From Erysipelothrix piscisicarius (GTDB lineage: Bacteria; Bacillota_I; Bacilli_A; Erysipelotrichales; Erysipelotrichaceae): a stretch of 64,000 bases of DNA. The number at the start of each line of letters is the position of its first letter. Position 1 is the first letter of the stretch. Positions 28,940 through 38,312 of this stretch are shown here, in pieces. The notes under the pieces are model-generated. The model saw only the letters and a list, made by a program, of their open reading frames with translations. It did not search any database and had not been told where the DNA came from. The stretch is taken from assembly GCF_003931795.1 (NCBI RefSeq), contig NZ_CP034234.1:930001-994000 (forward strand), given 5' to 3'. A program made the position numbers and the translations under genes.

Positions 28940-29359
28940 ATGAAAAAACAAATAAAAACATACTCAGTAACTGAGACAATGCAATTAGGAGAGCAATTTG
29001 GACAAAGTCTGTCAAAGGGTTGCCTTATATCTTTAGCAGGTGATCTAGGCGTTGGAAAAACTGCGTTTACAAAAGGCCTTGCGAAGGGTTTAAATATTTC
29101 TGAGACAATTAGTAGTCCGACATTTACGATTCTAAAGGAATACGACGGTCGACTGAATTTAAAACATATTGATGCATATCGATTAGAAGGTGTTTCTTCG
29201 GATGCGATTGGTTTATTTGATTTGTTAGACGATGAAAATGTTGTCGTACTCGAATGGGGAAAATATCTGGATGACTTGGATTTCAAAATAGACTATCTAA
29301 TAACTCTTGATTATGATGATGAAAATGAGAGAACAATTACAATTGAGGAGCTGAATTAA
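28940..29359 (+). CDS. tsaE: tRNA t6A synthesis ATPase TsaE
   Basis: About 139 residues form the TsaE P-loop ATPase of the t6A37 tRNA-modification complex. The Walker A motif is LAGDLGVGKTAFTKGLAKGL, followed by ISSPTFTILKEY, HIDAYRLEG and VVVLEWGKYLDD. ATG 28940 has GGTG 6 nt upstream. ATG 28928 and 28934 are also in frame. An extended -10 (TGATATAAT, hexamer 28915-28920) predicts a start at about 28926-28928, so the mRNA has almost no leader. It ends at the start of tsaB. Confidence 0.92.
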   Translation: MKKQIKTYSVTETMQLGEQFGQSLSKGCLISLAGDLGVGKTAFTKGLAKGLNISETISSPTFTILKEYDGRLNLKHIDAYRLEGVSSDAIGLFDLLDDENVVVLEWGKYLDDLDFKIDYLITLDYDDENERTITIEELN

Positions 29360-29922
29360 TGAATACACTAATTATTGATACATCGCATAAATTTCTTGCT
29401 GTTGGCTTGGAGGTTGATGGGACCTTGAAAGTAAATAAACAATCTCTTATGGATAAAAAGCAATCTGAATTTTTATTAACTTATGTGGATGAAGCAATTC
29501 GAGAAGCTAAATTGGTTCCTATGGATATCGACCAAGTCGTAATTACAAGTGGACCAGGAAGTTACACTGGTTTAAGAATTGGGATGACTTTCGCTAAAAC
29601 ATTTGCACTGACTAATCATAAACTAAAGGTTTATAAAGTTAATACATTGCTTTCTTTATCTGGAAATAATAATGGTTTCTCATTCATTGATGCGCGATCA
29701 GGTCGTGTATTCGGTGCTTATGTATCAAATGGTATAGTTAATGATGAGCGTATATATATGATGGATGAATTAAAGGATATTGATCTTGATTTATTTGGTG
29801 ATCTGGATTTGTTGGATCAAAAATCAGAAAACCCACGCATTATACAGAATATTCTTGATGTAAAGGACTCTTGGGAAGTAGAAACAAATATTGATTTACT
29901 TGTTCCGAATTACATCAAATAA
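29359..29922 (+). CDS. tsaB: tRNA t6A synthesis protein TsaB
   Basis: The 187-residue ASKHA-fold protein is the non-catalytic partner of TsaD. It has the phosphate-1 loop LIIDTSHKFLAVGLE, TSGPGSYTGLRIGMTFAKTF and FIDARSGRVFGA. It is somewhat short compared with the roughly 230 residues usual for the family; the C-terminal lobe is reduced. It overlaps its neighbours by one base on both sides, which indicates translational coupling in tsaE-tsaB-rimI-tsaD. Confidence 0.9.
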   Translation: MNTLIIDTSHKFLAVGLEVDGTLKVNKQSLMDKKQSEFLLTYVDEAIREAKLVPMDIDQVVITSGPGSYTGLRIGMTFAKTFALTNHKLKVYKVNTLLSLSGNNNGFSFIDARSGRVFGAYVSNGIVNDERIYMMDELKDIDLDLFGDLDLLDQKSENPRIIQNILDVKDSWEVETNIDLLVPNYIK

Positions 29923-30350
29923 TGATTCGTAACGCAACAATTGATGATGTTCAAGCAATTATTCAAATTGATCAACTTACACTTGCTTCGCATTGGACTG
30001 AAAAACAATATTTGGATGAACTATCAAACACAAATTCCGTGGTGGATGTCATTGAAACGAATCATAGCGTGATTGGTTTTTATAGTCTTAGGTTGATTGG
30101 AGATACATGTGATATACTCCAAATTGCAATTCATCCAGATTATCAATCCCAAGGTTATGGAAAGAAACTTATGAATCATCTATGTAGTGTTTCCACAAAT
30201 TACAAGGTAAAAGAAATCTTCTTAGAAGTTGAAGAAAACAATACAAATGCACTCCAATTCTATCTAAAATTTAATTTTGAAATGATATCAATTCGTCAAA
30301 ATTATTATGGTACAAACAGAAATGCAATTGTGATGAGAAAGGTGTTATAA
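29922..30350 (+). CDS. rimI: Ribosomal-protein S18 alanine acetyltransferase (RimI-like)
   Basis: The 142-residue GNAT enzyme has the acetyl-CoA loop IHPDYQSQGYGKKLMNHL and the C-terminal NTNALQFYLKFNFEMISIRQNYY. Position between tsaB and tsaD is the standard one for RimI in Firmicutes and is the main reason for the name. It shares one base with tsaB and abuts tsaD. Confidence 0.87.
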   Translation: MIRNATIDDVQAIIQIDQLTLASHWTEKQYLDELSNTNSVVDVIETNHSVIGFYSLRLIGDTCDILQIAIHPDYQSQGYGKKLMNHLCSVSTNYKVKEIFLEVEENNTNALQFYLKFNFEMISIRQNYYGTNRNAIVMRKVL

Positions 30351-31361
30351 ATGTTAATATTAGCTATAGAGTCAAGTTGTGATGAAACATCTTGCGCAAT
30401 AATTAAAGACGGTATTGAGGTTTTAAGTAACTCGGTATCAACTCAAATTGAAATTCATAAACAATATGGTGGTGTTTTTCCAGAAGTCGCTTCAAGACTT
30501 CATGTAGAAAACATCAACATCGTAATTAAGGATGCTTTAAACAAAGCAGATATAAAAATTGAAAACGTGGATGCGATTGCTGTTACACAAGGACCCGGTT
30601 TAATTGGGTCTTTACACGTAGGTGTTATGGCAGCCAAAATAATTGCCTGGAGTTTAGGAAAACCTTTGGTACCAGTACACCATATTGCGGGTCATATTTA
30701 TGCCAATAAATTGGTTGGAGATTTGAAATTTCCATTGCTTGCTCTTGTTATTTCGGGAGGTCATACTGAGCTCGTCTCAATGATCGATGAATATCAATTT
30801 GAAGTAATTGGTAAGACTCAGGATGATGCGGTAGGAGAGGCATTTGATAAGGTTTCACGTCTACTTGGATTAGGCTATCCCGGCGGACCGGTAATTGACA
30901 AACTCGCACAGACAGGAAAAACGAATTATCAATTACCAAAAGTAAAAACAGAAAATCCACTGGATTTCTCTTTTAGCGGACTAAAATCAGCAGTGAGACA
31001 ATTAACGCTTCGTGAGGAGCGCAATGGTCGTGAGGTTATTGTAGAAGATGTTGCATATGCATTCCAGCATGCAGCGGTTAGAGAGCTCATGTCACGTGTT
31101 GAATACGCTCTTGAGAACTCAAAAATTCAATATAAATCGCTTGTGTTGGCAGGCGGGGTCGCTGCTAACTCAGAGGTACGTAAACAAATTGTAGATTTAA
31201 ATATAAAATATCCAAACTTAAATATTTTAGTTCCGCCACTTTGGGCATGTATGGATCAAGCGGCCATGATCGGATTAGCAGGTCAAATCGCTTATGATAA
31301 AGGTGTGCGCGGAGATTGTGAAATATCAGCGCTTTCTAACAAACAACTAATTTCTTATTAA
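30351..31361 (+). CDS. tsaD: tRNA N6-adenosine threonylcarbamoyltransferase TsaD
   Basis: The 336-residue Kae1/Gcp protein transfers the threonylcarbamoyl group to A37 of ANN-decoding tRNAs. It has AIESSCDETSCAII, VEVASRLH-type histidine SRLHVENI, VHHIAGHIYANKL (metal-binding HxxxH), SGGHTELV, DDAVGEAFDKVSRLLGLGYP and AGGVAANSEVR. Length is normal. It is the last gene of the t6A cluster. Confidence 0.97.
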   Translation: MLILAIESSCDETSCAIIKDGIEVLSNSVSTQIEIHKQYGGVFPEVASRLHVENINIVIKDALNKADIKIENVDAIAVTQGPGLIGSLHVGVMAAKIIAWSLGKPLVPVHHIAGHIYANKLVGDLKFPLLALVISGGHTELVSMIDEYQFEVIGKTQDDAVGEAFDKVSRLLGLGYPGGPVIDKLAQTGKTNYQLPKVKTENPLDFSFSGLKSAVRQLTLREERNGREVIVEDVAYAFQHAAVRELMSRVEYALENSKIQYKSLVLAGGVAANSEVRKQIVDLNIKYPNLNILVPPLWACMDQAAMIGLAGQIAYDKGVRGDCEISALSNKQLISY

Positions 31362-31388
31362 AGTTTTCACATTTAATATAGGAAGACT

Positions 31389-31406
31389 TTGTGATATGAT
31401 TTACAC
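31389..31406 (+). promoter_or_regulatory. Extended -10 promoter of rex overlapped by a Rex-like operator
   Basis: TTGTGATATGATTTACAC matches the Rex consensus left half TTGTGA exactly and the right half TCACAA at four of six positions, with the usual 6-bp gap. The gap itself is the -10 TATGAT, preceded by TGA as an extended -10. Bound Rex would block RNA polymerase. Confidence 0.55.
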
Positions 31407-31418
31407 GGTGGTGATATC

Positions 31419-32042
31419 ATGAGTAATATATCTAATGTACCAAAGGCAACTATGCAAAGGTACCCTATATATTTAAAGGCATTAAGAAAACTCTATAATA
31501 TGGGAGTTGAACGTATTTTATCGCGAGAATTATCTTTATTTGTAGATATTGAATCTACTACAATTCGGCGTGATTTTTCGTTTATTGGTTCTCTCGGTAA
31601 GCAAGGATATGGTTATGATGTGAAAACGTTAATTGAAACGTTTGATAATCTTTTAGGTGTGAGTTTTGAAGAAGAGTTGATTTTAGTGGGTGCCGGTAAT
31701 TTAGGGCGTGCTATTCTAAATTATAATCGTTGGAATCACGTAGTTGGAGAAATTGCGTGTGCATTTGATATTGATCCTAATAAATTAGGGGAGGCATCGG
31801 ACATTCCGATTTACCATATGAGTGAGTTGGAAGAGCGAATGCCTAAAGGATGTCGCATTGCTATCGTAACGGTTTCAAAAAATGTGCAAGAAACAATCGA
31901 TAAACTTGTGGATTTAGGAATTGTAGGAATTGTTGACTTTTCGAGTGAACATATTCAAGTTCCAAAACATGTAATCGTAAAAACTGTAGATGTCGTATCT
32001 ACGGTTCAGGAATTAATTTTCCAAACTAATAATATTCGTTAA
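31419..32042 (+). CDS. rex: Redox-sensing transcriptional repressor Rex
   Basis: The 207-residue NADH sensor has an N-terminal winged helix (RYPIYLKALRKLYNMG through TTIRRDFSFIGSLGKQGYGY). The Rossmann domain follows with LVGAGNLGRAILNY and ACAFDIDPNKLG, then a domain-swap helix at the C-terminus. Rex represses fermentative and respiratory genes when NADH is low. ATG follows GGTGGTGATATC. A Rex-like site overlaps the promoter, so it probably regulates itself. Confidence 0.95.
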   Translation: MSNISNVPKATMQRYPIYLKALRKLYNMGVERILSRELSLFVDIESTTIRRDFSFIGSLGKQGYGYDVKTLIETFDNLLGVSFEEELILVGAGNLGRAILNYNRWNHVVGEIACAFDIDPNKLGEASDIPIYHMSELEERMPKGCRIAIVTVSKNVQETIDKLVDLGIVGIVDFSSEHIQVPKHVIVKTVDVVSTVQELIFQTNNIR

Positions 32043-32061
32043 AAATAGTTGAGGTGTAAAG

Positions 32062-33444
32062 ATGATTTCATATTTAACAATACGAGAGTGCTATGACTTA
32101 TTAGCATATGGATCGGAAATTGAAGTAGATGCAATTGAGTTTGTTCAATTGCAAGGTTGGGTTCGAACCAACCGCAAAGGGAAAAATGTTGGGTTTATAG
32201 AACTGAACGACGGAACCTATTTTAGAAGTGCTCAATGTGTATATGCAGCAAATCTTGAAAATTATGATGAAATTGGTAAATATAATACAGGAACAGCCAT
32301 TACCGTAACAGGTTTGTTTAAAGTAACACCTGATGGTAAACAACCTTTTGAAATTGAAGTTAAAGAAGTCAAGTTGGAAGGTGAATGCAGTTCAGACTAT
32401 CCGTTACAGAAAAAACGCCATAGCTACGAGTATTTACGTGAGATTGCTCATTTACGCGTTCGTACCAACTCATTCATGGCAGTTTTCCGTGTTCGATCGG
32501 TGCTTTCAATGGCAATTCATGAATTTTTCCAAAACCAAGGATTTGTTTACGTTCATACCCCAGTTATTACTGGAAATGATGCTGAAGGCGCAGGAGAAGC
32601 GTTTGTTGTTACAACACGTGATGATGCAAAATATGAAAAGGATTTCTTCGGAAAAAAGGCAAGCCTTACGGTATCTGGACAATTGCATGCAGAAGCTTTC
32701 GCACTTGCATTTAGGGATGTGTATACATTTGGTCCAACTTTCCGTGCAGAAAACTCAAATACAGCCCGCCATGCAAGTGAATTTTGGATGGTTGAGCCAG
32801 AGATTGCGTTTGCAGATCTCGAAGACAATATGAATTTAATCGAAGACCTTGTAAAATATTGTATTGAATATGTCCTTGAAAATGCACCTGAGGAAATGAA
32901 ATTCTTCAATGAACGTATTGATACATCATTGTTAGAGCGACTCAATCAATTACTCTCAAGTGAATTCAAGCGAATGACTTATACTGAAGCAGTCGAGTTA
33001 CTTCAAAAAGAGAATGACCGCTTTGAATATAAAGTTGAATGGGGAACGGACTTGCAGTCAGAACACGAACGTTTTATTAGTGAAGAAGTTGTTAAAGGAC
33101 CTGTATTCATTACGGACTACCCTAAAGAAATTAAGTCATTCTATATGCGTCTCAACGATGATTGTAAAACCGTAGCAGCTTGTGATTTACTCGTTCCGCA
33201 CGTTGGTGAACTCGTAGGTGGATCACAGCGTGAAGAGCGTCTTGATGTCCTTGAAAAACGTATGGAAGAACTTGATATACCAAAAGAGAGTCTTGAATGG
33301 TATCTTGATTTAAGACGTTATGGTGGTGTCAAGCATGCAGGATTTGGAATTGGATTCGAGCGTTTCTTAATGTATATTACTTCAATGACTAATATTCGTG
33401 ATGTGCTTCCATTTGCACGGACACCACGTCATTTAGATTACTAG
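32062..33444 (+). CDS. asnS: Asparaginyl-tRNA synthetase
   Basis: The 460-residue class IIb synthetase has an N-terminal OB-fold anticodon-binding domain ([20 protein letters not shown]). The catalytic core has motif 1 [20 protein letters not shown], motif 2 [20 protein letters not shown] and motif 3 [15 protein letters not shown]. The residues distinguish AsnS from AspS. It starts behind TTGAGGTGTAAAG, 20 bp after rex. Confidence 0.96.
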   Translation: MISYLTIRECYDLLAYGSEIEVDAIEFVQLQGWVRTNRKGKNVGFIELNDGTYFRSAQCVYAANLENYDEIGKYNTGTAITVTGLFKVTPDGKQPFEIEVKEVKLEGECSSDYPLQKKRHSYEYLREIAHLRVRTNSFMAVFRVRSVLSMAIHEFFQNQGFVYVHTPVITGNDAEGAGEAFVVTTRDDAKYEKDFFGKKASLTVSGQLHAEAFALAFRDVYTFGPTFRAENSNTARHASEFWMVEPEIAFADLEDNMNLIEDLVKYCIEYVLENAPEEMKFFNERIDTSLLERLNQLLSSEFKRMTYTEAVELLQKENDRFEYKVEWGTDLQSEHERFISEEVVKGPVFITDYPKEIKSFYMRLNDDCKTVAACDLLVPHVGELVGGSQREERLDVLEKRMEELDIPKESLEWYLDLRRYGGVKHAGFGIGFERFLMYITSMTNIRDVLPFARTPRHLDY

Positions 33445-33453
33445 GAGTAGGAC

Positions 33454-34749
33454 ATGGATTTTAAATCAAATTATGTTCCAAAAGAAAGAAAAAGAGCGAA
33501 CTACAAAATTGTAGTTCCTTTTATTCTATTAGTAGGGCTGCTAGTTTATGCTGTTTATGACCTTTATAAGCCTGCAAATCAAGAAATGGATCCTCATTTT
33601 TCGATATGTAAGACGGATTTTGTTCAAACACAAGAAATCCTTGCACATTTAGAACATCAACCGCCCATTGATTTGAATGATTATGGTATCTATGGACAAA
33701 CGTTAGGATTGTATAATAAATCATACACAGTTCATGAACAAGATCCTTTTGATGGCAAAACTGTGTTTTTGAATAACCTTTGTAAAAATGAAGAAAGTGT
33801 CTATATGATGAACGTTGATTTGGACAATAAAATTCCAATGGAGATGCTTGAAGATGGTTTTTATCAAATTAAAATACTAGAAGGGCTCAAGCAGTTGTCA
33901 CTTCGATCAGACAATAAAATTGATGACGTCTTTTATTCCGTATCCAAGGATGGCTATTCTAAAAAAATTCGAATTATCGCGGATAAGGATTTGTTTAATG
34001 ACGATCAAGAAGTTATGAATGATAATTATGTATTTTTAGAGGTTTCATCAGTAGAAACACCGAAAGAAAATATTGATATCGTTATTGATCCAGCAGCATT
34101 TATTGAAGATGAGAATGGAAATATTGATTATGGTGGTCAACGCTCGGATCTAATCGAAAGTCAAGAAATGTATCGTACCGCTGAAGGAATCAAAACTCAG
34201 TTAGAGGCTAAGGGACTGACGGTAATGATTGCACGTGATGATAAGCTTCCGAAGTCATTAAATGGTCCGGATGGACGTCTAAAGACTGCTTACGATGTTG
34301 GTGCGAAGTATTATATTCAATTGCGTTTTCCGAACAGTCCATATGAAGGTGATAAGGGTGCAACGATTATGTACTCTAACTTTACCTCTAATAAGCTCGC
34401 TACAAATATTATGAAAAACATTATGAATACAACGTCCTTAAAACCATCGATTTGGTCTTCAGGGAGAAGTATGGATGGTGTGTATCATCCAGAACAAGTT
34501 GATGGGTATGATTCCATTGATTCTATACGTGAAGCAGGTGGTCGTTTTACTGGGGCGGGAAGTATGAATGAAACATATCTCGAATTAAATCAATTTGCGT
34601 CGTCTAGTAACAAGGGTATGCAATCGATTGTAATTGAATATGGGTTCATGAATGATGATGAAACATTTAAGACATGGAAACAAGAACATTCGAAAATTGT
34701 TGATGCAACGGTAGCAGGAATTCTTGCAGAATTAGGGTACTCAAAATAA
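33454..34749 (+). CDS. Membrane-anchored amidase_3-fold protein lacking zinc histidines
   Basis: The 431-residue protein has one N-terminal membrane anchor (about residues 19-37). A long extracellular region follows, then a C-terminal domain with the layout of N-acetylmuramoyl-L-alanine amidase_3: DIVIDPAAF, DLIESQEMYRTAEGIKTQLE, VMIARDDK, YYIQLRFPNS and SIVIEYGFMND. In active enzymes DPGHGG and SIHAN supply zinc histidines. Here the first is A214-A215 and the second R291. Two glutamates remain (DLIES and E395). It is therefore probably inactive and may bind cell wall or regulate a real amidase. It lies 9 bp after asnS and 14 bp before the ABC-F gene. Confidence 0.72.
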   Translation: MDFKSNYVPKERKRANYKIVVPFILLVGLLVYAVYDLYKPANQEMDPHFSICKTDFVQTQEILAHLEHQPPIDLNDYGIYGQTLGLYNKSYTVHEQDPFDGKTVFLNNLCKNEESVYMMNVDLDNKIPMEMLEDGFYQIKILEGLKQLSLRSDNKIDDVFYSVSKDGYSKKIRIIADKDLFNDDQEVMNDNYVFLEVSSVETPKENIDIVIDPAAFIEDENGNIDYGGQRSDLIESQEMYRTAEGIKTQLEAKGLTVMIARDDKLPKSLNGPDGRLKTAYDVGAKYYIQLRFPNSPYEGDKGATIMYSNFTSNKLATNIMKNIMNTTSLKPSIWSSGRSMDGVYHPEQVDGYDSIDSIREAGGRFTGAGSMNETYLELNQFASSSNKGMQSIVIEYGFMNDDETFKTWKQEHSKIVDATVAGILAELGYSK

Positions 34750-34763
34750 TTAGGTGAAAGTAT

Positions 34764-36614
34764 ATGTTAGTTCAAGTTAAAAGTGCATTTAAATCTTTTG
34801 GAAGTCAGGAGCTTTTTAGAGATTTAAATTTAATTATACAAGAGAATGAAAAAGTTGCGCTTATTGGAGCCAACGGTGTTGGGAAAACAACATTATTCAA
34901 TGTTCTCTCAGGTAATGAAATTTTAGATAAAGGGAGTGTGTTTTGGAAGTCAGGTATCCGGACTGGATTTCTAGAGCAAATCCATATAACGCAAGATCAA
35001 GTGATCCTCAAAGATTTTTTCGCAGAGGCATACAGTGACATAACTCAACTTCAGGCTCAACTTCATGATTTAGAGCAAATTATGAAGACGGATCATAGTG
35101 AAAAGGTTCTAAAATCATATGACCGTATTCAAACTGAATTTTTAAGACGTGGTGTATACTCGATTGAGACAGAAGTTCATACGCTTCTTACAAAATTTAA
35201 TTTTTCTGTAGAAGATTTGAATCGACCATTGAATACATTTTCCGGAGGTCAAATCACACGTTTAGCGTTCGTAAGACTCTTATTAAGCAAGCCAGATATT
35301 CTATTTCTTGATGAACCGACAAACCACCTCGATATTTCAACGATTGAATGGCTTGAAGGGTATCTTAATGCATACGATGGTTCTGTCGTTGTGGTATCGC
35401 ACGACCGATTATTTTTAGATCGTGTATGTAATGTTGTTGTGGAGATTGAAGATTACATTGCGACACGATATTCGAGTAATTACTCAGGATATCAAGTTCT
35501 AAAAGAAAAAGATATTGAGCGTCATAATATTAAAGTTCGAAATCAACAAAAAGAAATTGAACGTATTGAATGTCTAATTGAAAAATTTAGATATAAAAAA
35601 AATAAAGCAGCTTTTGCTCAATCAAAGATTAAGTATCTCGAGCGTATTGATCGACTTGAGACAAAGGATTCGAAAACAAAAGAGTTTAAAGCAGAATTTA
35701 AATCCCAAGTAAGAGGTGGAAAGGATGTTTTAACCTTAAGTGATTTTGTTATTGGTTATGATAAACCTTTAACAACCGTGACACAAACCTTTACGAGGGG
35801 GCGTCGTTATGCAATTGTCGGTGATAATGGTACGGGAAAATCAACGCTTCTAAAATCTTTAGCGGGACGTTTAGAACCGCTCAGTGGTGACATTTTACTC
35901 GGACATCAAATTGAAATGGGATATTTTGACCAAAATCTTCTAGACTTTTCTATGGAAAAAACTGTTTTAGAAGAAGTATGGGATGACTTCCCTCAGTTAG
36001 ATCATACAGAAATTCGGACTGCTTTAGGCCAATTTCTTTTTAAGGGTGAAGAGGTTTTTAAATCTGTTTCGGTTCTTTCTGGGGGTGAACGTGTTCGTTT
36101 GTCTTTAATTAAATTAATGCTCAGTCACGATAATCTTCTAGTTCTTGATGAACCAACCAATCATCTTGATATCCAAGGTAAAGAAGCACTGGAAAAATCA
36201 TTAAGTCATTATGATGGTACTATGATTTTTGTTTCGCATGATCGGTATTTTATTGAAAAACTTGCGACGGATATATTGCTCTTAAAAGATGGTGTTCTTG
36301 AACACACAGAAAAGAGTATGAATGAGATTGTAAGTGAAAACAAACAAAAGTCCATGGAGCAAAAGGAATCGAACAAAAAAGAATATGTTAATCTAAAAAA
36401 ATATAAAAATAGACAAAAGAAACTTGAAGAAGAACTGATTGAGTATTATGAAGATTTAGAAATCCATCGTGAACTTCGGTTCAATCCCGATTATTATCAT
36501 GATTATGAAAAAATGAATGAATTAAATCAAACGATAGATGAAATTCATAATGAAATTAAGAACCGAGAAAATGAATGGGCTGAGGTTTCTGAAATCTTAG
36601 AAGAAAACGCTTAG
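34764..36614 (+). CDS. ABC-F family ATPase
   Basis: The 616-residue soluble protein has two ABC domains and no membrane segment. Domain 1 has GANGVGKTT, FSGGQITRLAFVRLLLSKPD and FLDEPTNHLD; domain 2 has GDNGTGKST, LSGGERVRLSLIKLML and VLDEPTNHLD. A lysine-rich linker lies between them and a C-terminal coiled coil (about 530-616) follows. ABC-F proteins act at the ribosomal E-site and modulate translation or antibiotic protection. The subgroup resembles YdiF/Uup; a resistance role is not implied. Confidence 0.9.
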   Translation: MLVQVKSAFKSFGSQELFRDLNLIIQENEKVALIGANGVGKTTLFNVLSGNEILDKGSVFWKSGIRTGFLEQIHITQDQVILKDFFAEAYSDITQLQAQLHDLEQIMKTDHSEKVLKSYDRIQTEFLRRGVYSIETEVHTLLTKFNFSVEDLNRPLNTFSGGQITRLAFVRLLLSKPDILFLDEPTNHLDISTIEWLEGYLNAYDGSVVVVSHDRLFLDRVCNVVVEIEDYIATRYSSNYSGYQVLKEKDIERHNIKVRNQQKEIERIECLIEKFRYKKNKAAFAQSKIKYLERIDRLETKDSKTKEFKAEFKSQVRGGKDVLTLSDFVIGYDKPLTTVTQTFTRGRRYAIVGDNGTGKSTLLKSLAGRLEPLSGDILLGHQIEMGYFDQNLLDFSMEKTVLEEVWDDFPQLDHTEIRTALGQFLFKGEEVFKSVSVLSGGERVRLSLIKLMLSHDNLLVLDEPTNHLDIQGKEALEKSLSHYDGTMIFVSHDRYFIEKLATDILLLKDGVLEHTEKSMNEIVSENKQKSMEQKESNKKEYVNLKKYKNRQKKLEEELIEYYEDLEIHRELRFNPDYYHDYEKMNELNQTIDEIHNEIKNRENEWAEVSEILEENA

Positions 36615-36629
36615 AAATTGCTTTCTTAT

Positions 36630-36658
36630 TTGGCTATTTTGATATTATTGTGTATAAT
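36630..36658 (+). promoter_or_regulatory. Promoter of the phosphofructokinase gene
   Basis: TTGGCT (36630-36635), a 17-bp spacer and a perfect TATAAT (36653-36658) stand 35 bp before the ATG. Confidence 0.75.
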
Positions 36659-36693
36659 AGGAATTGGTAAAAAATAAAGGAGTAGATTACTAT

Positions 36694-37905
36694 ATGGCTA
36701 AATGTTTAGTGGCTCAATCAGGTGGGCCAACATCAGTAATTAACGCTACTGTTGCAGGTATCGTTAAAGCAAACCAACTGAACCCAATTTATGATGTGGT
36801 TTTAGGTGGTCTTCACGGAATTGAGGGAATTCTTGAAGAAAAATTTGTGGATTTAACACACATGAGTGAAGACGAAAACAATGTTTTACGTCAAACACCT
36901 TCAAGTGCTTTAGGTTCATGTCGTTATAAGTTAAAACGCGAGAACGTTGCAGATTTCGAAAAATTGTTTACAATTTTAGAAAAACATGATATCCGTACAA
37001 TGTTCTACGTTGGTGGAAACGACTCAATGGATACAGTGTATGCATTGTCACAATATGCAGAAGCAAATGGACATACAGAATTCCAGTTTGTTGGTTGTCC
37101 AAAAACTGTTGATAATGACCTTATGGTTATCGATCACTGTCCAGGATTTGCAAGTGCAGCGAAATTTATTGCTACAACTGCTTACCAAACATGGTTGGAT
37201 AGTACAGTTTATACACGTCAAGATGTATTCATTCTTGAAACAATGGGACGCGATGCTGGTTGGTTAGCAGCAAGTGCATGTGTTTCAGGTGTTGTTGATA
37301 TGGTAGTTCTTCCTGAACTAGCGTTCGATAAAGAAGCATTCTTGAAAACAGTTCAAAAACACATTGATGAAAAAAATAAATGCTATATCGTTGTAAGTGA
37401 AGGTGTTCGTTATGAAGATGGAACTTACTTAGCTGCTGGTGAATCAAAAAATGATACATTTGGCCATGCAGTTCTTGGTGGAGCAGGAAATGCTTTACGT
37501 GAAATGATTCTTGAAGCAGGTATTTCAGAACGAGCTAAAGTTCAAGATTTAAGTAACGCTCAACGTTCACACGCTACAGAACAATCAAAAGTAGATGTTG
37601 ATGAGTCATTCAAACTTGGTATGTCAGCACACATGCGTTCAATGGAACCATCATTTACAGGTAAAATGGTAGCTCTTAAACGTGTTGAAGGTGTAGAAGA
37701 ATACGATGTTGAATTCTTTGCAACAGATGCAAGCAATGTAGCAAACCATGTTAAGAACTTCCCAGTTGAGTGGATCTTACCAGAATTTGCAGGTATCACT
37801 CAAGAAGCACATGACTACATCGCACCTCTATTAGTAGGACGTCCAGTAGTTATGTTTGACGAAAAAGGTTTACCTCGTCAAGTAAAACCATTCTACATGC
37901 GTTAA
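36694..37905 (+). CDS. Pyrophosphate-type 6-phosphofructokinase
   Basis: About 403 residues resemble the PPi-dependent phosphofructokinases. The substrate-discriminating positions read GGNDSMDT (aspartate where ATP enzymes have glycine) and PKTVDNDL (lysine where ATP enzymes have glycine). Both changes favour pyrophosphate as phosphoryl donor. Further motifs are VAQSGGPTSVINA, IFILETMGRDAGWLAA-like FILETMGRDAGW and a late AHMRSMEPS. ATG 36694 follows AAAGGAG; an upstream ATG at 36664 precedes the SD and is rejected. Its terminator was later split by the IS. Confidence 0.88.
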   Translation: MAKCLVAQSGGPTSVINATVAGIVKANQLNPIYDVVLGGLHGIEGILEEKFVDLTHMSEDENNVLRQTPSSALGSCRYKLKRENVADFEKLFTILEKHDIRTMFYVGGNDSMDTVYALSQYAEANGHTEFQFVGCPKTVDNDLMVIDHCPGFASAAKFIATTAYQTWLDSTVYTRQDVFILETMGRDAGWLAASACVSGVVDMVVLPELAFDKEAFLKTVQKHIDEKNKCYIVVSEGVRYEDGTYLAAGESKNDTFGHAVLGGAGNALREMILEAGISERAKVQDLSNAQRSHATEQSKVDVDESFKLGMSAHMRSMEPSFTGKMVALKRVEGVEEYDVEFFATDASNVANHVKNFPVEWILPEFAGITQEAHDYIAPLLVGRPVVMFDEKGLPRQVKPFYMR

Positions 37906-37914
37906 TTCAAAAGA

Positions 37915-37942
37915 GGAACTGACCTAGTTCCGTGGGACTAAA
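37915..37942 (+). repeat. Left terminal inverted repeat of the IS
   Basis: It starts GGAACTGACCTAGTTCC and differs from the right repeat at one base (position 18, G against T). Confidence 0.92.
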
Positions 37943-37998
37943 AAAAAACCTCTTGTATGAGAATTATTGTAAAATAGTTTAATATAGGAGGTTTTTAT

Positions 37999-38312
37999 AT
38001 GGGAACACGAACTATGCATAGCTATGAGACAAAGATGAAAGTTATAGAAATGAAATTGGCAGGCTACTCAAGCAGGTTTATTCAGACTGAACTTGGAATA
38101 AAAAATGTAACACAAGTCAAAACATGGTGGAGATGGTATCGAAATGGTGAACACTATCGATTTTCTCAACCTGTAGGCAAGCAATATACTTTTGAAAAGG
38201 GCCGGAAGGAGACACGGTCGAAGAAACACAAAGACTTAGAATTAAATCTTTGGAGCAACAAATTGAACTATTAAAAGTATTTGAAAGAGAAAGGATGTGG
38301 TTCCTGAAATAA
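37999..38312 (+). pseudogene. IS3-family orfA, frameshifted
   Basis: The N-terminus has a helix-turn-helix (MKVIEMKLAGYSSRFIQTEL) and the KTWWRWYRNGEHYRFSQP stretch typical of IS150 orfA. The first frame reads to 38274. Adding one A at the GAAAAGGG tract near 38196 restores KGPEGDTVEETQRLRIKSLE and the coiled-coil end to 38312. ATG 37999 follows AGGAGGTTTTTAT. Confidence 0.85.

Noticed and set aside
32333-32833. 166-codon ORF inside asnS
   Set aside because: It is an out-of-frame reading of asnS, whose own frame carries all class II motifs.
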